Assembly (NCBI RefSeq): GCF_019297835.1
Contig: NZ_CP079203.1
Span: forward strand, 3,910,001 to 3,974,000
Origin: Sphingomonas sanguinis
GTDB lineage: Bacteria; Pseudomonadota; Alphaproteobacteria; Sphingomonadales; Sphingomonadaceae
Length of the DNA: 64,000 bases
Reading direction: 5' to 3'
Positions 52,720 to 61,928 of this stretch are shown one piece after another. Numbering within the stretch: position 1 is the first letter of the stretch; each line of letters opens with the position of its first letter. The position numbers and the translations under genes were made by a program. Under the pieces are notes generated by a model. That model did not search any database and was not told where the DNA came from. It saw only the letters and a list, made by a program, of their open reading frames with translations.

Positions 52720-55050
52720 ATGTTTGGTGTGGCTGTAAATACGCGGTGTCTGTTGAGTGCGGCGAGCCTGGGTGTGCTCGCGATACTGGGGGTGGCAGGG
52801 CCACAGCCTGTCAGTGCACAGGCCGTTCGGAGCGGCGAGATCAACGTGCCGAGCCTGCCGATGGCGCAGGCGATCGAGCAGATCGCGGTCCAGTCCGGCA
52901 TCCCGATCGATTACGATCCCGACGCGGTGAAGGGCCGCACCTCCCATTCCGTGCGCGGTGCTCGAACGGCCGAGGCCGCGATACAGCAAGCAACGCGCGG
53001 GTCGGCCCTCGCCACGGTCGCGGGCGCCAATGGTGGACTGACGGTGGTCAACGACATCGTGGTCATCGCCCAGCGTGACGAAGCAGAGACCAGTGCGCTG
53101 GTGCGCCAGGCGACGACCTCCGACCGCAACGGCTTGGGCCTGCGCAATCAGCCGCGCAACACCCAGGTCATCACCGCCAAGACGATCGAGGAACAGCAGG
53201 CGCTGAACATCACCGACATTCTGCGCAATGCGGGCGGCGTGTCGGCCCTGGGCAATACGCCCAATTCGGGTGCCACCTATACCATTCGCGGCTTTTCGGC
53301 CGGTGGCCTGGTCAACGGCCTGACGACCTCGTCGCAATATGGCGTCAGCGCCGGGGCGGATCAGCCCGTCGCCAATATCGAGCGTGTCGAGGTGCTGAAG
53401 GGGCCGGACGCCTTGCTGGCGGGGTTCGGCAATCTTGGTGGCAACATCAACGTCGTGACCAAGAAGCCAAGTGCCGAGGAGCGGCTGGCCGTCAGCTTCG
53501 ACACCGGCTCCTACGGACTGGCGCGCGGTGTCATCGATGCGAACAACGCGATCACTGCCGACAAGAAGCTGTCGGCGCGCGTCATCGGCAGTGCGCAGAC
53601 GATGGACCGGAATTACGGCGGCTATACCGGCAACAAGGATTGGCTGTTCGCGCCGTCGCTGCGGTACAAGGATCGCCTGACCGATATCATCGTGGGCGCG
53701 AGTATCAACGAGGCGATTGCCGGGATCGGCGCCTTCACGCTGTTCGACCCCAAGACGCGCCAGATCATCGATCGCGATCCGTCGGTACCGATCTATGCGG
53801 CCAATTCCGGTATTCGGATCAGCACCCATCGCTTCTACCTCGATGCGACGCGACAGATCGTACCGGGCGTCGAACTCGTCGTCCGGGGGATGCACGACCA
53901 GACCGAGCTGACGACCCGTGCCGCGAATGTCGGCTATAGTCGGGCCGGACTTCCGATCGCCGACACCCAGGGAGGGCGGCAGAACGGCGATGCCAATGCG
54001 ATCGACGGGTTCCTGCGGGTCAAATCCGATGTCGGTGACTGGCTGAAGGCCAGTTTCAATATCGGCTACAACTATAGCGACGGCTTTACCGCGCAGCGCA
54101 ACGGACTGGTCTATAACCGGGCGACGCTCCCTTCGTTCGACGTCGCACCGATCGTTGTGAAATGGTCGCCGATCGGCAACGTGCAGATCCAGACGTCAGG
54201 CAAGCAGGAGGGCGTCTATGGCCAGGGTTTGCTGGAATTCTGGAAGCTGAAAATCCTGGGCGGCGTTCGCAAAAACTGGTTCGAGACGGCGACCCAGACC
54301 TTTTTCGCGGGGCCGAGCAAGGTCAACCTGCAGCGCAAGAATGGCACGTCGCCGTCCCTCGGCGTCATCTTCGATGCCACGCATAATCTCTCGGTCTTCG
54401 CCAATTACGGGCGCGGAGAGCAGGCGACGTTCACGGCGGCGAAGGATGGCAGCATCCTGCCGAACATCATCACGACCAACAAGGAAGCGGGCGTCAAGTT
54501 CGACCTGTTCGACAAGCGCGCCACGATCAACGCATCCTATTTCGATATCCAGCAGGACAATATCATCGTCCGCAATCCGCTCGACCCGACCGATCTTCGC
54601 GCCGGTCCGGGGCAGCGTGGTCGGGGTATCGACCTGAATATCGCCGGACAACTCATGCCGGGCTGGACGGTTCTCGGCTCGCTGACCCGTACGAAATATT
54701 CATTGCTCACGGTCAACGCGCTCCAGACCGTCGTCGCGCAGCAGCCACGCGACACCTACAGCCTCTACTCCGTCTATCGGTCGAGGATCGCGGATGGCGT
54801 CAGCGGAGGCTTTTCGGGCGGCCTTTACGGACGGTCCAGCTCCTATGCCAATCAGCTGGGCCAATATGTCGTGCCGCCATCGCGGCAGGTCGACGTCAAC
54901 GGCTTCCTGAGCGTCAGGGGCTTCGACATCAATATTGGCATCCGCAATATCTTTGACCGGCGCAATTACGGCTCGGCTTCGGTCTTTACCTATGTTCCGG
55001 TCGCCGAGCCGCGAAACGTGCGCATCACCATCTCCAAGCGCCTGTTCTGA
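52720..55050 (+). CDS. TonB-dependent receptor with N-terminal STN domain
   Basis: A 776-residue outer-membrane receptor. Signal peptide MFGVAVNTRCLLSAASLGVL continues to QPVSAQ. An STN (secretin/TonB short N-terminal) domain follows (about 38-120, INVPSLPMAQAIEQIAVQ ... TVVNDIVVIAQ), the signalling module of FecA/FpvA-type receptors. The plug has NITDILRNAGGVSALG and YTIRGFSAGG, and VEVLKGPDALLAG, as in siderophore receptors. The barrel ends TISKRLF. No FecI/FecR-type sigma factors are nearby, so STN signalling would need distant partners. ATG 52720 has GGAGGGG five bases upstream; ATG 52615 and 52675 would give a poor signal peptide. The ligand could be a siderophore or peptide. Confidence 0.92.
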   Translation: MFGVAVNTRCLLSAASLGVLAILGVAGPQPVSAQAVRSGEINVPSLPMAQAIEQIAVQSGIPIDYDPDAVKGRTSHSVRGARTAEAAIQQATRGSALATVAGANGGLTVVNDIVVIAQRDEAETSALVRQATTSDRNGLGLRNQPRNTQVITAKTIEEQQALNITDILRNAGGVSALGNTPNSGATYTIRGFSAGGLVNGLTTSSQYGVSAGADQPVANIERVEVLKGPDALLAGFGNLGGNINVVTKKPSAEERLAVSFDTGSYGLARGVIDANNAITADKKLSARVIGSAQTMDRNYGGYTGNKDWLFAPSLRYKDRLTDIIVGASINEAIAGIGAFTLFDPKTRQIIDRDPSVPIYAANSGIRISTHRFYLDATRQIVPGVELVVRGMHDQTELTTRAANVGYSRAGLPIADTQGGRQNGDANAIDGFLRVKSDVGDWLKASFNIGYNYSDGFTAQRNGLVYNRATLPSFDVAPIVVKWSPIGNVQIQTSGKQEGVYGQGLLEFWKLKILGGVRKNWFETATQTFFAGPSKVNLQRKNGTSPSLGVIFDATHNLSVFANYGRGEQATFTAAKDGSILPNIITTNKEAGVKFDLFDKRATINASYFDIQQDNIIVRNPLDPTDLRAGPGQRGRGIDLNIAGQLMPGWTVLGSLTRTKYSLLTVNALQTVVAQQPRDTYSLYSVYRSRIADGVSGGFSGGLYGRSSSYANQLGQYVVPPSRQVDVNGFLSVRGFDINIGIRNIFDRRNYGSASVFTYVPVAEPRNVRITISKRLF

Positions 55051-55065
55051 TAGGTTTTTCCGATC

Positions 55066-56871
55066 ATGATGCCACCCCCCGCCAATGTCGAGGAGACCCG
55101 CCGCGAAGCGGGTCTCCAGCCGCCCCAGCCCGCCCGTGACCGGTGGCGCCATGCGTGGCGGATCGGCACGCGGTACTTCGTGTCGGACGACTGGAAGTGG
55201 GCGTGGTTCCTGATCCTGTGCTATTGTGTGATCGAGATCGGCACGACCTACGCCTTCTTCTGGTCCAACCAGTGGCAGCGGCAATTCTATGACGCGATCG
55301 AGCAGCGGCAGGGGGCGAGGTTCCTGTCGCTGGTCGTGATGTTCCTGATGATCGCGGGCATGGAAGTGGGCACGATGTTCGCCCACAACATCGTCAACTG
55401 GACGCTGTCGATCCGGTGGCGCAGCTGGTTGAACGACTGGTATCTCGGCCGCTGGTTCGCGCGCGACCGCTTCTACGAGATCGAGCGGCTGCGTATGATC
55501 GACAATCCGGATCAGCGGATCGCGGAGGATATCCGGTCGTTTACGTCGATCGGCCTGCAATATGGCACGTCGCTGTTCGCGATCGTGATCTCGCTGATCT
55601 TCAGCACCGTGCGGGCGGTCGTGTTCGCGACCATCCTGCTGGAGACATCGTCGCCCATTTCGATCCCGCTATTCGGCTATCGTATCCCGCTGCCGGGCGG
55701 CGACCTGATTTGGTTCTCGATCGCCTATGTTATCTTCGGCACGGTCTTCGTCGCGTGGATCGGCAAGCCGTTCATCCGGCGCAAGATGCGCGAGCAGCAT
55801 TATGACGCCGATTATCGCAGCGCCCTGCTGCACGTCCGGCGCAATGGCGAGCAGATCGCCTTTGCAGGCGCTCAGGCGACCGAGCGGGAGGGGTTGCGCA
55901 TCGCCTTCGCCAATATCCGTCGCAACTGGTATCCGCTGATGCTCGCTAACGCCGGGCTGTCGGCGGGGCAGAATATCTATCAGCGGGTCATGACGGTCGT
56001 GCCGCTGTTCCTGACCGTGCCCAAATATTTCGCCGGTGCGATCACCTTCGGCCAGGTCCAGTCGGCGCGCGATGCCTTTACGCAATTCTCGTCTAACCTG
56101 TCCTTCATCGTGACCGCCTATCCGCAGATTGCGGCGCAGATCGCCAATATCAACCGCTTGAAGGCGCTGGACGATGCGATCGACTATGAGCGGCCGCGCG
56201 GCATCGCCTTCACGCCGGGTGGCACCGCTGATGGCGTCGCGATCAGCGTTGCACAGTTGGAACTCCGTCGCCCGAATGGCGCGCCGCTGCTGGGTGTGAG
56301 CGAATGGACGGTGCGCGACGGCGAGCGTTGGGTGATCGAGGGGCCTTCGGGCACTGGCAAGACCACGCTGTTGCGCGCGATCGCCGGGCTGTGGCCGGAC
56401 GGCGCGGGCGAGGTGGCGATGACCCGCGCGGGCAGCGCGATGCTGGTGCCGCAGCGTCTGTACCTGCCGCTCGGCACGCTGAAGGGCGCGGTCTGCTTCC
56501 CCGACAAGGCCGAACAGCATGACGACGCGACCATCGCGGCGCTGCTGGAGAAGGTCGGCCTCGACGCGCATGTCGACCATATGCACGAACTGCGCATGTG
56601 GCAGGACGAGCTGTCGCCCGGCGAGCAGCAGCGAGTTGCCCTGGCGCGGATCCTGTTGCAGCGCCCGACCCTGCTGATCGTCGACGAGGCGACGAGCGCG
56701 CTCGATGCGGACAATGCGGCGTTCTTCTACCAGGCCGTGCTCGACGCCATGCCCGGCGCGACCATCGTCAGTGTGGTGCATAACGAGAAGCTGGCCGCCT
56801 ATCATACCCATCGCTTGCGCCTGGATCATGGGCGCGCGACGACCGCGATCATCATGGCGGACGAGGCATGA
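55066..56871 (+). CDS. SbmA/BacA-like ABC transporter (fused permease and ATPase)
   Basis: A 601-residue protein. N-terminal transmembrane domain (about 40-400) is of the SbmA/BacA, ABC_membrane_2 type, with TTYAFFWSNQWQRQFYDAIE and NPDQRIAEDIRSFT (family-typical). The C-terminal ATPase has Walker A GPSGTGKTT (from 426), signature LSPGEQQRVALARILL (from 516) and Walker B LLIVDEATSALD. SbmA/BacA-type transporters import peptides such as microcin B17; related YddA/Rv1819c proteins carry a fused ATPase as here. It sits 15 bases after the receptor gene and overlaps the TldE gene (ATGA), which is the partner expected if it imports peptides. Confidence 0.92.
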   Translation: MMPPPANVEETRREAGLQPPQPARDRWRHAWRIGTRYFVSDDWKWAWFLILCYCVIEIGTTYAFFWSNQWQRQFYDAIEQRQGARFLSLVVMFLMIAGMEVGTMFAHNIVNWTLSIRWRSWLNDWYLGRWFARDRFYEIERLRMIDNPDQRIAEDIRSFTSIGLQYGTSLFAIVISLIFSTVRAVVFATILLETSSPISIPLFGYRIPLPGGDLIWFSIAYVIFGTVFVAWIGKPFIRRKMREQHYDADYRSALLHVRRNGEQIAFAGAQATEREGLRIAFANIRRNWYPLMLANAGLSAGQNIYQRVMTVVPLFLTVPKYFAGAITFGQVQSARDAFTQFSSNLSFIVTAYPQIAAQIANINRLKALDDAIDYERPRGIAFTPGGTADGVAISVAQLELRRPNGAPLLGVSEWTVRDGERWVIEGPSGTGKTTLLRAIAGLWPDGAGEVAMTRAGSAMLVPQRLYLPLGTLKGAVCFPDKAEQHDDATIAALLEKVGLDAHVDHMHELRMWQDELSPGEQQRVALARILLQRPTLLIVDEATSALDADNAAFFYQAVLDAMPGATIVSVVHNEKLAAYHTHRLRLDHGRATTAIIMADEA

Positions 56872-58217
56872 GTGCGCTCCTGACCCATGACGAGGCGGCC
56901 TTGCGCGATGCGGCGGCGCTGGCGGTCGAACTGGCGGTTCGGCGCGGGGCCACGGCGCGGGCTTCGGCTCAGCATGAGGGCATGGCGCGGATCGCGGTGC
57001 GCGGCGGCGAGGTCGAAACCGCGCAGCGCAGCGGTACGCAGGGGCTGAACCTGACCGTCTTCCACGAAGGACGACGCGGCATGGCCTCGACCGCGAGCTT
57101 CGGGTTCGCAGCGATTGAACGGGTGGTCGAGGAGGCGATGATGATCGCGGCGCATGTCCAGCCCGATCCGGATGCGGGCCTGCCCCCTGCCGAAGCGCTC
57201 GCCTTTTCCACTCCCTTGCCGGAGATCTACGCCGACGGTCCGCGCGACCCGGACACGCTGCTGGCATCGGCGACGCTGATCGACCGGATGGCCAGCGATG
57301 TGGTGGGTGGCGACCCGGCCTTGCGGGCGGGCGAGTCGGTGGCGGTGGCGACCGAAGGGCTGTGGGCGCTGGCGACGAGCGACGGCTTTTGCCGCAGCAT
57401 CCGCCGCTCCAACGATGCCCGCTGGTCGGTGATGCTGGCGCAGGACGAGGGGGGCAGCACCTCCGCCTTTTGCCAGTCGCAGGAACGCCGCGTCGAGGCG
57501 CTGACCCCGCCCGAACGACTGGTGCGCACCGCCGCCGATCGCGCGCGGGCGGGGCTGGGCGCGCGTGCCGTGACCAGTCGCCGTTGCTCCGTGCTGTTCG
57601 ATCCGCGCACCGCCGTCTCGCTGGTGTCCGACCTGAGCGGCGCGCTGACCGGCATGGCGCAGGTTCGGGGCATGAGCTTCCTGCGCGAGCCGCTCGGCCA
57701 GAGCGTCGCCGCCGCGCATCTCGACTTGATCGAGGACCCGTTCGAGCCGCTGGGGCTGGCGAGCGGCGGCTTCGACAGCGAGGGTATTGCGGGTTCGACC
57801 CGGCACATCCTGCGCGGCGGGGTGGTCGAGGGGCTGTTCCTGTCGAACTTTTCGGGACGCAAGCTGGGCATGGCGTCGACCGGCAACGCCGATGGCTTCT
57901 ACAATCTGCGGCTGACCAGCAATGCGCCGGGCGGCGACTTCGCGGCGATGCTGCACAGGCTGGGCACCGGCCTGATCGTCACCGAATTTCAGGGGGGCAA
58001 GACCGACCCCGCCACCGGCAACTGGACCCAGGCAGTCAAGGGGCTGTGGGTCGAGGATGGTCGGATCGTCCATGCCGTGACCGACGCGACGCTGGCGGGG
58101 CATCTGCCCGCGATGCTGAAGGGCATTCGCGCGGTCGGCCACGATGTCGAGCGGTTGGGGGCGATCCGCACCGGGTCGATCCTGGTCGATGACATGCAGG
58201 TGGGGGGAACGGCATGA
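56868..58217 (+). CDS. tldE: TldE (PmbA)-like metalloprotease partner
   Basis: A 449-residue TldE/PmbA family protein. The N-terminal domain (AAALAVELAVRRGATARASA) and the conserved segments AHLDLIEDPFEPLGLASGGFD (partly FD-EG) and LRLTSNAPGGDFAAMLHRLGTGLIVTEFQGG mark the family. It lacks its own HExxxH zinc motif, as expected for the E subunit that pairs with TldD to form a peptidase chamber. In E. coli TldD/TldE mature microcin B17 and degrade CcdA. Start ATG overlaps the SbmA-like stop and its own stop overlaps tldD, so all three are coupled. Confidence 0.92.
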   Translation: MSALLTHDEAALRDAAALAVELAVRRGATARASAQHEGMARIAVRGGEVETAQRSGTQGLNLTVFHEGRRGMASTASFGFAAIERVVEEAMMIAAHVQPDPDAGLPPAEALAFSTPLPEIYADGPRDPDTLLASATLIDRMASDVVGGDPALRAGESVAVATEGLWALATSDGFCRSIRRSNDARWSVMLAQDEGGSTSAFCQSQERRVEALTPPERLVRTAADRARAGLGARAVTSRRCSVLFDPRTAVSLVSDLSGALTGMAQVRGMSFLREPLGQSVAAAHLDLIEDPFEPLGLASGGFDSEGIAGSTRHILRGGVVEGLFLSNFSGRKLGMASTGNADGFYNLRLTSNAPGGDFAAMLHRLGTGLIVTEFQGGKTDPATGNWTQAVKGLWVEDGRIVHAVTDATLAGHLPAMLKGIRAVGHDVERLGAIRTGSILVDDMQVGGTA

Positions 58218-59674
58218 ACGGAGGCGCGGTAGCTCTGGAGCTGGGGCGCACGACGCTGCTCGGTCCGGTGGGGCTGGACGAGGCGGCGATCGGCCGTGCG
58301 CTGGGCGAACTGGCGGGCGGCGGCGCCGATCTGGCCGATCTGTATTTCGAGACGACCACGACGCGCAGCTGGCAGTTGCAGGACGGCCGCGTGACGCAAG
58401 GGGGCTTCTCGATGCGGCAGGGCGTCGGCGCCCGTGCGGCGCATGGCGGGCAGGTCAGCTTCGCCCATTCGGCCGACATGCGCGAGGGGGCGCTGCGCGA
58501 CACGGTGCGCGCGGTGCGAACGCTGGCGCGCCACGGTGATGCGGGAAGGCTGGGGCAGGGGATCGCGCTGACCCGTGATGCGGGAAGCCATCAACTTTAC
58601 CCTGCGATCGACACGGTCTCGGTCGAGGATGCGGCGGCGTGGATCGCGCTGCTGGAGCGGATCGACAAACTCGCCCGCGCACAGGACAAGCGCATCGTCC
58701 GCGTCGACGCCAATGTCCGCGCAACCGACACCACCATCCTCGTCGCCGAGGCCGATGGTCTGCTGGCCGCCGATGTGCGCCCGATGACGATCCTGTCGAT
58801 GGTCGTCATCGCCGAGCAGGACGGCCGCCGGGCGCGCGGGCAGGCGGGACTGGGACGCCGCGCCGGGCTGGGCGGCTTCGATGTCGCGTCGGTCGAGCGG
58901 ATGGTCGCGACCGCCGCCAACATGGCGCTCAACAATCTCGACGCCATCCCCGCGCCGGTGGGCGAGATGCCGGTGGTTCTGGGGCCGGGCTATCCAGGCG
59001 TGCTGTTCCACGAGGCGGTCGGCCACGGACTGGAGGGCGATCATCACCGCAAGCATCTGTCCGCCTTCGACGGCAAGGTCGGCGAGCAAATCGCCGCGCC
59101 CGGCGTGACGGTGATCGACGATGGCGGCCTGGAAGGGCGGCTGGGGTCGCTGGGCATCGATGACGAGGGCACCGCGCCCGATCGCACGGTGCTGGTCGAG
59201 GACGGGGTGCTGACCGGGCTGATGCAGGACCGGCTGAACGCGGGGCTGATGAATGCGCGCTCGACCGGCAATGGCCGTCGCCAGTCCTATGCGCATCTGC
59301 CGATGCCGCGCATGACCAACACCTTCCTGGCGAACGGCGCGGCCGATCCGGCGGACATCATCGCCTCGATCGATCGCGGCATCTACGCTACCGAGTTCGA
59401 CGGCGGGCAGGTCGACATCGTCACCGGCCGCTTCAACTTCACCACGATCGAGGCGTGGCTGGTCGAGAAGGGCAAGCTGGTCGCGCCGTTGCGCGGCGCG
59501 ACGCTGATCGGCGTCGGGCACGAGGCGCTGCGCCACATTTCCATGATCGGCAACGACCTGGCCTTCGACACGGGCATGGCGACCTGCGGCAAGCAGGGCC
59601 AGTCGCTCCATGTCACCGTCGGCCAGCCCACGCTTCGCATCGACCGGATGATGGTCGGTGGACAGGCCGGCTGA
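58214..59674 (+). CDS. tldD: TldD-like zinc metalloprotease
   Basis: A 486-residue TldD family protein with the catalytic zinc motif HEAVGHGLEGDHH (H266, E267, H271). Other conserved parts are LEGRLGSLGIDDEGT, NGRRQSYAHLPMPRMTNTF and GVGHEALRHISMIGNDLAFD. It forms an active heterodimer-based peptidase with TldE, cleaving unfolded or short peptides. ATG 58214 overlaps the tldE stop (ATGA). The next gene, thioredoxin, follows after 42 bases with its own ribosome binding site, so the group may be one long transcript. Confidence 0.93.
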   Translation: MNGGAVALELGRTTLLGPVGLDEAAIGRALGELAGGGADLADLYFETTTTRSWQLQDGRVTQGGFSMRQGVGARAAHGGQVSFAHSADMREGALRDTVRAVRTLARHGDAGRLGQGIALTRDAGSHQLYPAIDTVSVEDAAAWIALLERIDKLARAQDKRIVRVDANVRATDTTILVAEADGLLAADVRPMTILSMVVIAEQDGRRARGQAGLGRRAGLGGFDVASVERMVATAANMALNNLDAIPAPVGEMPVVLGPGYPGVLFHEAVGHGLEGDHHRKHLSAFDGKVGEQIAAPGVTVIDDGGLEGRLGSLGIDDEGTAPDRTVLVEDGVLTGLMQDRLNAGLMNARSTGNGRRQSYAHLPMPRMTNTFLANGAADPADIIASIDRGIYATEFDGGQVDIVTGRFNFTTIEAWLVEKGKLVAPLRGATLIGVGHEALRHISMIGNDLAFDTGMATCGKQGQSLHVTVGQPTLRIDRMMVGGQAG

Positions 59675-59716
59675 TCTCCCATCTCCAGACCCCATTTTCC
59701 AGACAGGGACAGTTTC

Positions 59717-60040
59717 ATGCGTAACGCGACCGAGCAGGATTTCGACGACATCGTCATGAAGAACGACAAGCCGGTGCTGGTCGACTTCTGGGCGCCCTGG
59801 TGCGCGCCGTGCAAGGCGCTCGCCCCCACGCTCGACGAAATGGCGGAGGAATATGCCGATGAGATGGAGATCGTGAAGGTCAACATCGACGATAATCCGA
59901 AGCTGGCCGAACGGTTCGAGGTGCGCGGCATCCCGCTGCTGCTGATCGTCAAGGACGGGGCGGAGGCGGCGCGCGCCTTCGGTACCATGTCGCGCAGCCG
60001 CCTGGATGCGTTCGTCGATGCGCATGTGGGGGAGGCGTGA
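59717..60040 (+). CDS. trxA: Thioredoxin
   Basis: A 107-residue thioredoxin with the redox motif WAPWCAPCKALAP (C29/C32; the usual GP is AP), conserved cis-proline segment RGIPLLLIVKDG and normal length, without signal peptide. It reduces protein disulfides in the cytoplasm and is recycled by thioredoxin reductase, encoded two genes on. AGGGACAG lies before ATG 59717. Whether it is the main thioredoxin or a pathway-specific one is not decidable here. Its stop overlaps the next start by one base (TGATG). Confidence 0.93.
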   Translation: MRNATEQDFDDIVMKNDKPVLVDFWAPWCAPCKALAPTLDEMAEEYADEMEIVKVNIDDNPKLAERFEVRGIPLLLIVKDGAEAARAFGTMSRSRLDAFVDAHVGEA

Positions 60041-60933
60041 TGGCCGACACGATCGCTTTTCACGGTGATCCGGCGGTCAAGGCGCAGGCACTGGAGCGAC
60101 TTCGCGCGCACATCTCGGCGGGGACGTTCGTCTATTTCCCGGCATGGCAGGACGGCAACGCCAATGCGATCGGCGCGATCGTCGAGGCGGACGACACGCC
60201 CGGCTATGCCGCCATGCTCGGCTATCCGATCGCCCTGGCCGAGACGCTTCCCATGCTCATCAACGGCTTCCGCCCCCGCAGCGAAGCGGCGGCCTTCGCC
60301 TATGCCTGGCTGGAGCGCACGCCGGTCGGTGCCGATCTTTCCACGGTCGTATCGCGGGCGATCCTGTCGCTGATGGACAAGGCCGAACTGTCCGCGATCA
60401 CCGGTCGTCACCCGGCACTGGACGATAGCCGTGTGGCCATCATGGCGCTTCACCAGCGCATGATCGACGGCGACGAACCGGACCGTAAGCAATGGAAAGC
60501 CGCCCGGCTGGCGGCCGTCGCGGCGACCGATGCCATCGCGGAAGACCAGTCGCTGGCGCGCAAGGCCGGTGCCGTGATCGAGTCCGCGGCCTGGCCCGGC
60601 ACCATGCGCACGGTCCTGCGCGATACGCTCAACGCCAGCGGCGCCTTGTACCTGCATCTATCGCTGGGCGACATCGGCTGGACGCCGGAGGAAGAGAGCC
60701 GCGTCTACCAGCTTCGCGAGCAGGCGGAGAAGGATGGCTACAAGGCGGAGTTCGAGGGGTTGGCGCGCGTGTATGCGATCCTCGACGCCGACCATCCCGA
60801 ATTGGCCGTTCGCTTCCGCCAGCGGTGCGAGCGGATGGAAAATTCGGCCGGAACCTATGTCAGCGCCGGTTGGCAGCTGATCGAGGCGATGGAGGCGGCG
60901 CCGATCGTCTCGACCCAGGCGGTGGAGGCCTGA
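60040..60933 (+). CDS. Unrecognised 297-residue protein between thioredoxin and thioredoxin reductase
   Basis: A mostly helical, soluble-looking protein with no signal peptide and no obvious membrane segment. It begins [20 protein letters not shown]; the N-terminal 60 residues include [20 protein letters not shown]. The central part has repeated helices ([40 protein letters not shown]). It has a single cysteine, in RQRCERMEN, so it is not itself a thiol-disulfide enzyme. I do not recognise the family. The ATG overlaps the thioredoxin stop (TGATG) and it ends one base before the reductase start, so it is firmly inside the operon. GTG 60037 is another possible start. Confidence 0.8.
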   Translation: MADTIAFHGDPAVKAQALERLRAHISAGTFVYFPAWQDGNANAIGAIVEADDTPGYAAMLGYPIALAETLPMLINGFRPRSEAAAFAYAWLERTPVGADLSTVVSRAILSLMDKAELSAITGRHPALDDSRVAIMALHQRMIDGDEPDRKQWKAARLAAVAATDAIAEDQSLARKAGAVIESAAWPGTMRTVLRDTLNASGALYLHLSLGDIGWTPEEESRVYQLREQAEKDGYKAEFEGLARVYAILDADHPELAVRFRQRCERMENSAGTYVSAGWQLIEAMEAAPIVSTQAVEA

Positions 60934-60934
60934 G

Positions 60935-61918
60935 GTGCAGGGGGACGTAAAGCACAGCAGGGTTCTCATCATCGGCTCCGGCCCGGCAGGCTATACGGCG
61001 GGCGTCTATGCCGCGCGCGCCGCGCTGTCGCCCCGGTTGATCGAGGGGCCGCAGCCGGGCGGCCAGCTGACCATCACCACCGAGGTCGAGAATTGGCCGG
61101 GCGATGAAAGCGTGCTCGGCCCCAACCTGATGACGCGGATGGGCGAGCAGGTGCGCAAAGCAGGCGTCGATGTCGTCGGCGACCTGATCGTCGCGGTGGA
61201 CCTGACCGCCACGCCATTCCTCGCGATCGGCGACGGTGGTACCCGCTACACGGCGGACACGATCGTCGTCGCGACCGGCGCGTCGGCACGCTGGCTAGGG
61301 CTGGACAGCGAGACGGAATATCGCGGACGCGGCGTATCGGCCTGCGCGACGTGCGACGGCTTCTTCTATCGCGGCCGCGTCTGTGCCGTCGTGGGCGGCG
61401 GCAATACGGCGGTCGAGGAGGCGCTGTACCTCACCAATTTCGCCGAGAAGGTCTATCTGATCCACCGCCGCGACACCCTTCGCGCCGATCGCACCAATCA
61501 GGCGCGGCTCCATGCCAATCCCAAGATCGAGATGGTGTGGAACGCCGAGGTGGCCGAGATACTGGGCGATGCCGGTGGCGTGACCGGGGTCGCGTTGCGC
61601 GACACGCGAGACGGCAGTGTGTCCGAACTGGCGGTGCATGGCCTGTTCGTCGCCATCGGCCATGACCCGGCGACGTCGCTGTTCAAGGGCCAGCTCCAGA
61701 TGGACGAGGAGGGCTATATCCTGGTCAAGCCCGGTTCGACCGCGACCAGCGTGGCGGGCGTCTTCGCGGCGGGCGACGTTCAGGACAAGCTGTTCCGCCA
61801 GGCCGTCACCTCGGCGGGCATGGGCTGCATGGCGGCGCTGGAGGCCGAACGCTATCTGGCCGGGCACAATGCCCATGCGATCGCGGCCGAAGGCACGGAC
61901 TCCGGCGCGCTGGTGTGA
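60935..61918 (+). CDS. trxB: Thioredoxin reductase
   Basis: A 327-residue NADPH-dependent flavoprotein. FAD loop [17 protein letters not shown], redox-active CATC (C137/C140), NADPH loop [15 protein letters not shown] with HRRDTLRA, and the C-terminal [20 protein letters not shown] are all present. It reduces thioredoxin. GTG 60935 is one base after the preceding stop; no ATG is available nearby. The last ~20 residues ([17 protein letters not shown]) are a short extra tail. It may be the cell's principal TrxB, because no second copy is visible in this window. Confidence 0.93.
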   Translation: MQGDVKHSRVLIIGSGPAGYTAGVYAARAALSPRLIEGPQPGGQLTITTEVENWPGDESVLGPNLMTRMGEQVRKAGVDVVGDLIVAVDLTATPFLAIGDGGTRYTADTIVVATGASARWLGLDSETEYRGRGVSACATCDGFFYRGRVCAVVGGGNTAVEEALYLTNFAEKVYLIHRRDTLRADRTNQARLHANPKIEMVWNAEVAEILGDAGGVTGVALRDTRDGSVSELAVHGLFVAIGHDPATSLFKGQLQMDEEGYILVKPGSTATSVAGVFAAGDVQDKLFRQAVTSAGMGCMAALEAERYLAGHNAHAIAAEGTDSGALV

Positions 61919-61928
61919 GAAAGAAGGC

